A stretch of DNA of 26,176 bases from CAZDDW01 sp964480695 (GCA_964480695.1 CAYZPO010000008.1:1-26176), one strand, 5' to 3'; positions 14,022-20,847 are shown, counted from the stretch's first letter. Translations and numbers: made by a program. Notes: a model not told the origin generated them from the letters alone.

Positions 14022-14061
14022 CTCGCGGCAGACCCTGTCTGATCCGCGAGTTCCCTTTTTT
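14020..14061 (+). terminator. intrinsic terminator of the secreted beta-rich protein gene
   Basis: AACTCGCGG (14020-14028) pairs with CCGCGAGTT (14044-14052), with an inner CAGAC-CCT-GTCTG stem, then CCC and seven T. The stem begins within the stop codon. Confidence 0.85.
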
Positions 14062-14073
14062 ACCAACAAAAAA

Positions 14074-14105
14074 CAGCCTACTGCGCTTAAGCAGGCTATT
14101 TTTTG
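14074..14105. terminator. bidirectional terminator between convergent genes
   Basis: An imperfect stem (AGCCTACTGC with GCAGGCT around GCTTAA) flanked by an A run on one side and TTTTTT on the other. It can stop plus-strand readthrough and end the DUF5679 transcript. Confidence 0.7.
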
Positions 14106-14114
14106 TAACCTTCT

Positions 14115-14300
14115 TTAGGCCTCTGACTTAGGAAGAATCTTGAACATTCCTGTACCACAGGATGAACATGTCCCCTTAAGAGCTGGACGGGTTCCGCCCC
14201 CTTTGGCAGGCATAGCCACCTTTTCGGTGTCCTTCATCTCCTGCTTGGCCTTGCACTTAACGCAATATCCGATAGTGCCGGCATACTTATCATCACCCAT
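14115..14300 (-). CDS. DUF5679-like zinc-ribbon protein (61 aa)
   Basis: A short protein with two CxxC knuckles: CVKC (Cys13, Cys16) and CSSC (Cys45, Cys48). The spacer carries KGGGTRPALKGTC, and the end reads GTGMFKI. This is the DUF5679 pattern, a small zinc ribbon common in Patescibacteria and archaea. Function is unknown; binding to nucleic acid or to a partner protein is usual for such ribbons. It stands alone, with AT-rich sequence before the ATG and a perfect DnaA box 42 bases upstream. Confidence 0.85.
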   Translation of the reverse strand: MGDDKYAGTIGYCVKCKAKQEMKDTEKVAMPAKGGGTRPALKGTCSSCGTGMFKILPKSEA

Positions 14301-14341
14301 ACTTATATATGGTTATTTATATTAAGGTTTAAGCCCGCCAC

Positions 14342-14350
14342 TTATCCACA
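14342..14350 (+). promoter_or_regulatory. DnaA box (TTATCCACA)
   Basis: A perfect box inside a CCCGC...GCGGG hairpin (about 14334-14355), upstream of the DUF5679 gene. Confidence 0.5.
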
Positions 14351-14407
14351 GCGGGAAGCTCTATAAAATTAGTCTAGCTTATTTTAAGCTTAAGCGCCAG
14401 CCAGCTA

Positions 14408-15694
14408 TCAACAGGCCTTAAGAACGAGCATTAAGTCTGAAACATTAGCTCCGGTCATTCCGGTCTTAATCTGACAGTTTAGACGCTTGAAAAATTCGTA
14501 TGAGTCGTTGTTTTTTAGAGTGGTTTTGGGATCAAGATTCTTCTTTTGGATCAGATCAATCACTGTTTGATCAACCAAAGCGCCGGCCACTGGAGTGTTG
14601 TCGATTCCATCGCTGGCTACGGATATAATCAGGGTGTCTTGAGGTAATTTCGTCAGAGCTCCTAGCACCACCTCCTGATTCCGACCACCCTTTCCCTTCC
14701 CTTTGATCTTGACTGTAGTCTCACCAGCAGCGATCAAGGCTTCCTTGGTTCGAGCTGAGCGAATCAGTTTGGTTCCGACTTGACGCGCTTCGCCTTCGAG
14801 CCTAGTCGACAGAACGCGGGGTCGATATTTGCGACGTTTGGCCTCGGCCCGCATAGCTTCAACTGCAACTTGGTTACTCACAAGCAAATAGTTACGCACT
14901 TTGCGAAAATACTTCTCTTCCTTCGGAGTTTCCACTGGTTCACAATACGGTACTTTGCATTTCTCAAACACGCGATACTTTTTTAACACTTGACGAGCAT
15001 CCTTGACCGTTGTCTGGTTCATCACAGTCGGGCCTGAAGCAATCACTGACAGATCGTTTCCAGGAACGTCCGAAAAAATCAAACTGGCCACAGTAGCTGG
15101 GTGCGCTAGCTGAGCCAGTTGCCCACCTTTGACCTCGGAGAGATGCTTCCGGATAGTGTTGATCTCATGAATCGAAGCCCCACATTTCAATAAATACTCG
15201 TTTATCTTGATTAAGTGCTCGCACTTAAGCTGGTACGGTTGTGCCAACAGTGCTGATCCGCCTCCAGAAATGATAGTGACAAGTAAATCCTTCGAGCTCA
15301 GACCTTGTACCAGTTCAATGATCCGCGAGGTGGCTCGGACGTTCTTCATCGAGGGTAATGGATGTGTGCCCTTAACACACTTAATTCGCTTTAACTTCCC
15401 TGCTTTGACATCAATCACCAGACCTCCGGAAATACGAGTTCCAAGCTGACGTTCAAGCTCCTGAGCCGCATCATGAGCAGCCTTACCAATTCCGATTACA
15501 AAGACACGGTCGAATTTCTTTAAATCATACCGTCGACGTTGTATCTCGAGAATATTGCCTTGGAGTTTAACTGCCCGTCGCACCGCCTCTTTAGTATCGA
15601 TCGCCCTGAGTCCTGCCTCAACAATATTCAAAGCATCTCGCCGTAACTTGTTTGTGGCGAGTTGGGAGTAGTTTTTTATTATTCTATTAGTCAT
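14408..15694 (-). CDS. glycerate 2-kinase, DUF4147-MOFRL type
   Basis: A 428-aa enzyme that phosphorylates D-glycerate to 2-phosphoglycerate with ATP, feeding lower glycolysis. The N-terminal DUF4147 domain shows VIGIGKAAHDAA (66-77), GLVIDVKAG (91-99), VTIISGGGSALL (139-150) and a conserved KHLSEVKGGQLA. The C-terminal MOFRL domain shows the GETTVK strand, KGKGKGGRNQE, and SVASDGIDNTPVAGALVD, then ends TGMTGANVSDLML. Both domains are intact and the length is normal. In a cell with few metabolic genes this could salvage glycerate from the environment. A 63-bp paired-hairpin repeat lies just upstream. Confidence 0.92.
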   Translation of the reverse strand: MTNRIIKNYSQLATNKLRRDALNIVEAGLRAIDTKEAVRRAVKLQGNILEIQRRRYDLKKFDRVFVIGIGKAAHDAAQELERQLGTRISGGLVIDVKAGKLKRIKCVKGTHPLPSMKNVRATSRIIELVQGLSSKDLLVTIISGGGSALLAQPYQLKCEHLIKINEYLLKCGASIHEINTIRKHLSEVKGGQLAQLAHPATVASLIFSDVPGNDLSVIASGPTVMNQTTVKDARQVLKKYRVFEKCKVPYCEPVETPKEEKYFRKVRNYLLVSNQVAVEAMRAEAKRRKYRPRVLSTRLEGEARQVGTKLIRSARTKEALIAAGETTVKIKGKGKGGRNQEVVLGALTKLPQDTLIISVASDGIDNTPVAGALVDQTVIDLIQKKNLDPKTTLKNNDSYEFFKRLNCQIKTGMTGANVSDLMLVLKAC

Positions 15695-15706
15695 ACAACA
15701 ATCGAT

Positions 15707-15769
15707 GTGCAGCGGAAGGCTTCAGCCTTCCATGTCAGCTAAATGGAACCCTAAAGGGTTCCGCTACAC
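15707..15769. repeat. REP-like paired-hairpin repeat
   Basis: Two hairpins, GGAAGGC-TTCA-GCCTTCC (15714-15731) and GGAACCC-TAAA-GGGTTCC (15745-15762), lie inside an outer inverted repeat where GTGCAGCGGAA pairs with TTCCGCTACAC with one mismatch. It is intergenic between the glycerate kinase and the bestrophin-like gene. The form is that of a short interspersed palindromic element. Confidence 0.7.
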
Positions 15770-15782
15770 AGTCTTGTATCAA

Positions 15783-16490
15783 TCATTTCTTACCAACAAT
15801 AATATCAAGTACATCACGAGAAGACTTTTCCCCGATCTGACCTTCAAAGAAACTTAATTTATCAAACTCATACAACATAACCAGCACAATCACCAGAGCA
15901 GTCCCAAAAGCACCTTTAAGCAAAGCAAAGAAAACTGGATATAACGAAGGTAAAAACGCCAGCGTGATTAACAAGATCAGACACAGAACAACGATCAGAA
16001 TCCATTGGAACGCTGGCACCCGCTCCAACTGCAGCACCACCATCTGCTTGCGGGCTTTTTGTAAACCTTGGAGTGAACTCAAAGCTGTTCGCATAAGCCA
16101 ATTATTTGCTTGAGCCTTCTTGTCATCAAGCAACGTATGCAGCTGAGTAATCGTGTCTGACTTATGAGTAAACTGATAATCCCAAGCATGTTTCTTCAAA
16201 ATCGTGCTGTAGTGCTTTTTAATAATCTCACCAGCCTTGGTCTGGACCTTGGCCCCAGCATGTCCGAACGTACGATATAAGGCAGACATCTCCCCATCAA
16301 ACGTAGCGATCGTGGCCCGGATCCGATTATAGCGTCGCCCTTGACGAGAAATAAAAAAGCCAGTGAAAATGGCAAATAGGAACGAGGCAATAGTTAAAAT
16401 GGTTTTGGTCGTCTCAAACTCCTCAAAGTTGAGATAGTAGTAAACGATCGACAGGATAATAAAGATCAAAAGCGTGAGCAGTCTCCGCAT
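15783..16490 (-). CDS. four-helix membrane protein, bestrophin-like (DUF4239-like)
   Basis: A 235-aa membrane protein. Two hydrophobic segments lie near the N-terminus (about 3-21 and 29-48), then a basic helical loop of about 110 residues (FISRQGRRYNRIRA onward), then two more at about 162-182 and 186-210. A short soluble tail ends FFEGQIGEKSSRDVLDII. This 2+2 topology with a long cytoplasmic loop resembles DUF4239 bestrophin-like proteins, which suggests an anion-channel relative; the match is by topology and general look only. The ATG has no Shine-Dalgarno: three tandem copies of an 8-base repeat fill the space before it. Confidence 0.6.
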   Translation of the reverse strand: MRRLLTLLIFIILSIVYYYLNFEEFETTKTILTIASFLFAIFTGFFISRQGRRYNRIRATIATFDGEMSALYRTFGHAGAKVQTKAGEIIKKHYSTILKKHAWDYQFTHKSDTITQLHTLLDDKKAQANNWLMRTALSSLQGLQKARKQMVVLQLERVPAFQWILIVVLCLILLITLAFLPSLYPVFFALLKGAFGTALVIVLVMLYEFDKLSFFEGQIGEKSSRDVLDIIVGKK

Positions 16491-16514
16491 ATTTTCTTAT
16501 TTTCTTATTTTCTT
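16491..16514. repeat. three tandem 8-bp repeats before a start codon
   Basis: ATTTTCTT occurs three times in a row, exactly abutting the start codon of the bestrophin-like gene. On the mRNA this reads as AAGAAAAT repeated, a purine-rich unstructured leader. Confidence 0.8.
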
Positions 16515-16528
16515 AGTTCCTTATCTAC

Positions 16529-16537
16529 ATTATACCA
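16529..16537 (-). promoter_or_regulatory. extended -10 promoter of the bestrophin-like gene
   Basis: TGG-TATAAT on the minus strand, with the hexamer at 16534-16529, immediately after the T tract of the RNA unit A terminator. Predicted leader about 30 nt. Confidence 0.65.
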
Positions 16538-17236
16538 AAAACAAGCCAAAAAGGCTTATGAAACGTAACAGCTCGATGCGTTACGTTCACATCGAGCTGG
16601 AGTTTGTCGTCGGGGCCGGTGGCCGGTCGACGTTCGTTGTGTCCTTCGGCGCGCGCCTCGCAGCACCGAAAGTGTCAACGTCCGTCGTCCGACTCACCGA
16701 CCCCCGAGAGACGAGCGAATGGTTGCGGAACCAGGGTCTGGTACCAGGCCCAAACCATCCGTCTTCGTAATCGCTTTGCAGCACCGTGGATTCCATCTCA
16801 CGATCTGCACCTGACACCACACATCTTCTTCCGCAAGAAGACTCACGTGGCGCCGGTCCGACGATTAAGTTCGACCTTGGAAAGGTCATTCCTTCGTCTC
16901 TCGAGTGATCCAGAACTTGCTTGCGCGGGGCACCGTGTTGTGGCCCCATTGCGTGGCTAGGCCGAGAGGTTGACCAGCAAAAGGGATGCCCCTCTCACCA
17001 GTTACTCGGCTGCCGGAAGACAAGCTCGCCCTGGATCGATACCTGGTTGCGTCCACCGCGTTGGGTAGAGTGGCTGCTGCGCGGCTGGATGCGGTTGTCC
17101 CAGCTCGACCGACGGTTACCGACACCAGTTGATGATCAGGTGCCGGCTCCGCCCGGGTGGTGGCAGTGCCGATGGTGGCGGTGCAAACGCCTCCAGGTAT
17201 ATTCTAATTTATTGAACGTTGAGCTCTCAGGCTCGG
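16537..17236 (-). ncRNA. putative structured RNA, unit A of a three-unit array
   Basis: A 700-nt unit from a near-consensus promoter to an intrinsic terminator (AAGCC-TTTTT-GGCTT-GTTTTT, 16557-16537). Open frames exist in it but none has a ribosome site, and none aligns in frame with units B or C. Its first part (17236 down to about 16905) matches unit B and its last part (about 16905 down to 16543) matches unit C. Stems visible: GCTGG...CCAGC, GAGAGG...CCTCTC, GGGGC...GCCCC, CTTCTT-GCGG-AAGAAG, GCT-GCAA-AGC with a GNRA loop, and GGGcCTGGTACCAGaCCC. A 12-bp hairpin (CAGCTCGATGTG with CGCATCGAGCTG) precedes the terminator. I assign no known RNA family. Confidence 0.6.
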
Positions 17237-17242
17237 AAAAAC

Positions 17243-17271
17243 ATCATACCACATTTTGGGCATTTTGTCAA
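17243..17271 (-). promoter_or_regulatory. promoter of RNA unit A
   Basis: TTGACA (17271-17266), 17-base spacer, TATGAT (17248-17243) with a TGG extension. Near-consensus, and identical in key bases to the unit B promoter. Confidence 0.85.
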
Positions 17272-17294
17272 CACCTGGATACATTGAAAACAAC

Positions 17295-18026
17295 AAAAAA
17301 CAAGCCAAAAAGGCTTATTGAACGGGAGAAGCCTGATCGTTACCGACCAGGCTTAGAAGAACAGCTTCCAGATGCGAGTCTGGTTGCTGGGGTTTGAGAA
17401 GGGGGGCGGCAGCCGGCCGCGAGATGTCCGCGCACTCCGAGGAGTCACGGTCCATTCGCGTCCGGCCACCGCACCCGCGGGGTGACGGAGTGGTGTGGAA
17501 CAAGGATGCACTCGAAACTTCTGCCGTCGCAGAAGCCCGCCTCGTTCCGTCCTGCATGGTTGGCCATTCAGGCGACAGGCCATTGGGGAATTCCCTATAT
17601 TCCCCAATTGTCGAGCGCCGCTATCTGCGAGCTGACTCAACACCATACAATTGGAACCAGGGTGTCCCAATACTCCGTCCGGGATCCAGAACTTGCTTGC
17701 GCGGGGAGGCACTCCGGCCGGTCCCCGTGGCGTGGTGCAGCCGAGGTAGACTAGCGAGAGGATTTTGTGACCTCCCACCGATCGCTCGACTCGAACACCT
17801 GACGGCAAGCTTGCGGCGCTCTGGATCGCGATACCTGGAAACGTCCACCGCTCGGGTGGTGGCTGCTGCGCGGCTGGGACCTGTCCCAGCTCGACCGACG
17901 GTTACCGACACCAGACACTCGAAGGTGAGGTGCCGGCTCCGCCCGAATGGTGGCAGCGCCGATGGTGGCGGTGCAAACGCCTCCAGGTATATTCTAATTT
18001 ATTGAACGTTGAGCTCTCAGGCTCGG
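17295..18026 (-). ncRNA. putative structured RNA, unit B of the array
   Basis: A unit of about 730 nt ending in AAGCC-TTTTT-GGCTT-GTTTTTT (17316-17295). Its 5' third is close to unit A (the start of the unit and its promoter repeat at an offset of 790 bases). Stems kept with changed bases include GCTGGGAC-AG-GTCCCAGC, where A has a shorter GCTGG/CCAGC, and GGGGA...TCCCC, where A has GGGGC...GCCCC. The 3' two thirds are its own: ATTGGGGAAT/ATTCCCCAAT, CTTCTGC-GACG-GCAGAAG, ACTCC-TC-GGAGT, CCAGA...TCTGG, and a closing AAGCCTGGTC/GATCAGGCTT stem with loop GGTAAC. Several frames are open because the DNA is GC-rich, on both strands; none has a start signal. Confidence 0.6.
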
Positions 18027-18032
18027 AAAAAC

Positions 18033-18061
18033 ATCATACCACATTTTGACGGTTTTGTCAA
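18033..18061 (-). promoter_or_regulatory. promoter of RNA unit B
   Basis: TTGACA (18061-18056), 17-base spacer, TATGAT (18038-18033), TGG-extended. Confidence 0.85.
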
Positions 18062-18083
18062 CCCTGGGCAAAGGGCTACAAAA

Positions 18084-18717
18084 CAAAAAATAAGCCAAAA
18101 TAGCTTATTAAACGTAACAGCTCGATGTGTTACGTTCACATCGAGCTGGAGTTTGTCGTGGGGGCCGGTGGCCGGTCGCAGTCACTCGGCAGCTATGGAA
18201 GGCGGCCAAGCTGATACTGCGCCGGATCGCCCACCGACCCCGATAGAGAGACGAGCGAATGGTTGCGGAACCAGAGTCTGGTACCAGACTCAAACCATCC
18301 GTCTTCGTAGTCGCTGGCAGCAGCACCGTGGATTCCAACTCACGATCTGCGCCGCAAAACCACCCATCTTCTTCCGCAAAAAGACTCGTGTGGCCGGGAA
18401 CAGCGACTAAGCTCAGCCTTGGAAGGGTTGAACCTTCATCTCTCAACCTGATCGTCCGCCCACCGGGGGCCTACGACCGCATTAGGCGATGCCGGGTATC
18501 TTAGTCCTCCAGGACAGAGATACTCGACCCGCGCGCGGTGGCCTGTGAGCCAACGAACCAGGTGTAGTTTTAAGGAAAGTTCCAACGGCCGGTGTGATTA
18601 CGTGTCCCGCGCGGGACCATCATCACCACAACCGCATTCCTGCAGCAACGGTCAGGCTTACCCCTCAGGGGCTGCCAACCGAACCGTTGGAACTCATCTC
18701 GCATCGCATCGTCACGA
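18084..18717 (-). ncRNA. putative structured RNA, unit C of the array
   Basis: A unit of about 630 nt ending in AATAAGC...GCTTATT plus a T7 run (18109-18084). The 3' half matches unit A (for example 18251-18309 with 16711-16769, and 18111-18179 with 16562-16630), while indels not divisible by three break any shared reading frame. The 5' half is unique: ATCTCG...CGAGAT, a long-range GTTCCAACGG/CCGTTGGAAC stem (10 bp) enclosing CCCC-TGA-GGGG and GTCCCG-CG-CGGGAC, then GTATCT...AGATAC around GTCC...GGAC. Relative to A, the GGG/CCC arm becomes GAG/CTC and the CTTCTT arm becomes CTTTTT, both still pairing. Confidence 0.6.
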
Positions 18718-18723
18718 GATAGC

Positions 18724-18752
18724 ACTATACCACAATTTTCGGGTTTTGTCAA
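18724..18752 (-). promoter_or_regulatory. promoter of RNA unit C
   Basis: TTGACA (18752-18747), 17-base spacer, TATAGT (18729-18724), TGG-extended. Confidence 0.8.
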
Positions 18753-18760
18753 CCGTTAAC

Positions 18761-18782
18761 AATAAGGCCTTAAGACCTTATT
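18761..18782. terminator. hairpin between divergent promoters
   Basis: AATAAGG (18761-18767) pairs with CCTTATT (18776-18782). It lies between the unit C promoter and the lipoprotein promoter, ends five bases before the latter's -35, and may insulate them. Confidence 0.5.
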
Positions 18783-18787
18783 TAGGC

Positions 18788-18816
18788 TTGACAAGGTCCC
18801 GAATCTATGCTAAATT
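18788..18816 (+). promoter_or_regulatory. promoter of the lipoprotein pair
   Basis: TTGACA (18788-18793), 17-base spacer, TAAATT (18811-18816), TGC-extended. Confidence 0.8.
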
Positions 18817-18862
18817 AAGCTCTTCGTATGAAGCGGAGAAGCGATCGAAAGGAGATACACGC

Positions 18863-19321
18863 ATGCGATCGCACAAGCAGTACAGACCCTTCACCATCCT
18901 GATCCTGGCCATCCTGGCCACCTTGCTCATCAGCATCCTATTCAGCGGCTGCTGCAGTAGCAGCAACGGCACGAGCATCATGGATGTCGCGGACACGGTA
19001 CATCACCACGGTTCGCCGTGCCCGATCGACTGGGGTGTCGTGGCCAAGGACGGGCGTCACATGTGGCGCGTGACCATCCTCGCGGGAGGAAGCTGCTTCG
19101 TCAGCGGCGAGGCTGGCAACAGCCTCAAGGTCCAGGTCGAGGACCTGGACGGCCTCCAGGTCATCAGCGACGACCTGATCGAGCTGGGTACCGTGGACAC
19201 CGGAGTAGACTGGCACGCCCAGGAGTACCTCTCGACCGCGGCTGCAGGCCCGGTCGAGCTGGAGATCCACAACACCAGTTCGTCCACCCAGGAGGTCCGG
19301 ATCGCGGTCCTGAACCGCTAG
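18863..19321 (+). CDS. putative lipoprotein 1 (152 aa), family unknown
   Basis: The ATG at 18863 has AAAGGAGA just upstream and opens a signal peptide ending ILFSGC, where Cys30 fits a lipoprotein acylation site (-3 is Phe, slightly unusual). An upstream in-frame extension to 18545 would cross the promoter and is rejected. The mature part is about 120 residues, beta-rich, with CPIDW, SCFVSGEAG, a DTGVDWHAQEY segment and the end EVRIAVLNR. The next gene encodes a diverged paralogue with the same landmarks. Codon use strongly favours G or C at the third position. No known family is recognised. It is probably exposed on the cell surface. Confidence 0.8.
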   Translation: MRSHKQYRPFTILILAILATLLISILFSGCCSSSNGTSIMDVADTVHHHGSPCPIDWGVVAKDGRHMWRVTILAGGSCFVSGEAGNSLKVQVEDLDGLQVISDDLIELGTVDTGVDWHAQEYLSTAAAGPVELEIHNTSSSTQEVRIAVLNR

Positions 19322-19331
19322 AGGAGAAAAC

Positions 19332-19751
19332 ATGATCGTCCTGAGAATCAGTCTTTTCCTCGCCCTGGCTATTCTGTTCAACGGTTGCATCTGCGACATG
19401 ATCTTGCAGACCACAACCGTCCAGTGGAACGAGTTGGACTGTCCGGTCACGTTCGACATGACACAACGGACCTACCAACGTGACCTGTGGATCCCCGAGA
19501 TCAAGAGCCAGTGTGTGGTCGAAGGGGACATGGTCGAAGACAGGAAGCTGTATGTGATAGTCGAAGCCCTTCCCTGTCTGCACTCCTCCGGACACCACTT
19601 CAAACGTGGCTGGGGGCTCGATACCGGCAAAGGCTGGAATGGCTACGTCTACGAGACCGAGGACGAGGCCGAAGGCCACGTCACACTGACCATTCGGAAC
19701 TGCGGTTCCGAACCGGTCAGTCCCCGCATTGCGGTTATGAACTACCTCTGA
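19332..19751 (+). CDS. putative lipoprotein 2 (139 aa), paralogue of the upstream gene
   Basis: It starts 10 bases after the first lipoprotein's stop, with GAGGAG before the ATG. The signal peptide ends ILFNGC, with Cys19 as acylation site. Landmarks line up with lipoprotein 1: CPV/CPI, QCVVEGD/SCFVSGE, DTGKGWNGYVYE/DTGVDWHAQEYL, and SPRIAVMNYL/EVRIAVLNR at the end. Overall identity is low, so the duplication is old or divergence is fast. Extra cysteines (LPC, RNC) in this copy may form a disulfide that the partner lacks. Shared promoter and terminator make a two-gene operon. Function unknown. Confidence 0.8.
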   Translation: MIVLRISLFLALAILFNGCICDMILQTTTVQWNELDCPVTFDMTQRTYQRDLWIPEIKSQCVVEGDMVEDRKLYVIVEALPCLHSSGHHFKRGWGLDTGKGWNGYVYETEDEAEGHVTLTIRNCGSEPVSPRIAVMNYL

Positions 19752-19804
19752 CCGCCCCTACTTCCACCGCCCAACCCCAACCTGGCAGCTGCCAGGCAAG
19801 CGGC

Positions 19805-19834
19805 AAAAACACCGCACGGGGGGGCGGTGTTTTT
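19805..19834. terminator. bidirectional terminator
   Basis: AAAAACACCGC (19805-19815) pairs with GCGGTGTTTTT (19824-19834). It ends the lipoprotein operon on plus and the membrane-protein gene on minus. Confidence 0.85.
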
Positions 19835-19854
19835 GTTCTAAATTTTATTTTGAT

Positions 19855-20196
19855 CTACTTTTTCTTCAAGTCCAACAAATATCTCACAACCAACAACATC
19901 CCAATCACCACTGGCACTCCGCTCATCACTACAATCGCTACCCAATCTCCTCCTGAAAAACGGACAAAATACTGGTAAGCATAGCTTGCGCCTAAAGCGA
20001 TCCAGACAATTCCACCGATTAAAGGCCAGCGCCAGGAAACTAAGGTGACGATCAAAAAGATCACTCCAGGCAAAGCGGCCATCAATGGCATATACCACTC
20101 AAAACTATCTCCAACAACATCAATGATAAAGGAGAAAACGAATAAGGTAATTAAGATCGCGAGTCCTCGCGGAAACCACGTAAGAAAAATTTGCAT
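19855..20196 (-). CDS. small four-helix membrane protein of unknown function (113 aa)
   Basis: Four hydrophobic segments fill nearly the whole chain (about 7-28, 33-53, 58-76, 83-106), with a short basic tail LLDLKKK. I chose the ATG at 20196 (MQIFLTWFPRGL) because AAAGGAT lies a few bases before it; an ATG eight codons upstream would place the start in the promoter leader. The codon use is that of core genes. It is divergent from the YdjM-like gene and shares its palindromic promoter. No motif reveals a substrate. Confidence 0.7.
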   Translation of the reverse strand: MQIFLTWFPRGLAILITLFVFSFIIDVVGDSFEWYMPLMAALPGVIFLIVTLVSWRWPLIGGIVWIALGASYAYQYFVRFSGGDWVAIVVMSGVPVVIGMLLVVRYLLDLKKK

Positions 20197-20228
20197 ATTT
20201 ATCCTTTTATCATTTAACATTTTTCATT

Positions 20229-20238
20229 TATAATTATA
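20229..20238. promoter_or_regulatory. palindromic bidirectional -10 element
   Basis: TATAATTATA reads as TATAAT on plus (20229-20234, six bases before the ATG at 20241) and on minus (20238-20233, about 37 bases before the ATG at 20196). One AT palindrome could thus serve both divergent genes. Confidence 0.6.
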
Positions 20239-20240
20239 AC

Positions 20241-20780
20241 ATGATTTGGCAAACACATACGGTCGTTGGAGCTAATGCAGCTTGGATAGCTGTGGTTTTT
20301 GATGCACCAGCTGAAATGACAATTCTGTTAGCTCTTTTAGCCGGGTTCGCTGCTCTATTCCCTGACATCGATGGCGACCATGCCAAGATTCATAATGTCG
20401 GCGTAGCCGGGATCACCCCTTTTGCTATTTTTCGCGGCGGGTTTAAACACCGAGGTTTTTTTCATTCATTGCTTGCTGTAGTCTTGATTCTAATCGTGGC
20501 CCTGGTCTTTTTGCCGGATCAGAGATTACTGATCGCCAGTGTTCTGACCTTGGGATACGCTAGCCATCTTATTCTAGACGGTCTGACCAAGAGCGGGATC
20601 CGCTTCCTGTTTCCAAAAAAGAAAAAATACCGGCTGTTACCACGAAAACTTGCCTTCCGCACCGGCCGGTCTATGGATTTTTTATTGCTACTTTTAGGCT
20701 CATTTGGCCTGCTTGGCCTTTTCTGGACCATCCTGCCTGAGCTCCAAGCCATGCTTGACGTTGAGGCTATTCTGTGGTAG
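20241..20780 (+). CDS. YdjM-type membrane-bound metal-dependent hydrolase
   Basis: A 179-aa membrane protein of the YdjM family (LexA-controlled in Escherichia coli). Metal-ligand motifs are all there: THTVVG with His6, FPDIDGDH (40-47), HRGFFHS with His70 and His75, and LGYASHLILDGLTKSGIRFLFP (104-125) with His109 and Asp113. Four to five hydrophobic segments carry them. The family is thought to act on phospholipid or similar substrates, without firm proof. The -10 box lies six bases before the ATG, so the mRNA is leaderless. Its 3' end contains the promoter of the next, GC-rich gene pair. Confidence 0.9.
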   Translation: MIWQTHTVVGANAAWIAVVFDAPAEMTILLALLAGFAALFPDIDGDHAKIHNVGVAGITPFAIFRGGFKHRGFFHSLLAVVLILIVALVFLPDQRLLIASVLTLGYASHLILDGLTKSGIRFLFPKKKKYRLLPRKLAFRTGRSMDFLLLLLGSFGLLGLFWTILPELQAMLDVEAILW

Positions 20781-20783
20781 TCT
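20755..20783 (+). promoter_or_regulatory. promoter of the GC-rich membrane protein pair
   Basis: TTGACG (20755-20760), 17-base spacer, TAGTCT (20778-20783), TGG-extended. It lies within the last codons of the YdjM-like gene. Confidence 0.55.
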
Positions 20784-20847
20784 TCACAGCTCCCGCAGTG
20801 GGACAAACAATACCTTTCAACGTGACGCCATCCGTGGAGGATAGACC

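Noticed and set aside
16587..17125. Open frames of 79-120 aa on minus in RNA unit A as protein genes
   Set aside because: The homologous DNA in units B and C does not keep the frame, starts are GTG or ATG without ribosome sites, and the DNA is GC-rich enough to open frames by chance.
17394..18005. 203-aa plus-strand ORF across unit B
   Set aside because: It runs opposite to the promoters and terminators, has no Shine-Dalgarno, shows Arg/Pro/Ser-rich chance composition, and ends inside the unit B promoter region.
18545..18862. N-terminal extension of lipoprotein 1
   Set aside because: It crosses the promoter at 18788-18816 and the unit C region; the ATG at 18863 has a ribosome site and signal peptide.
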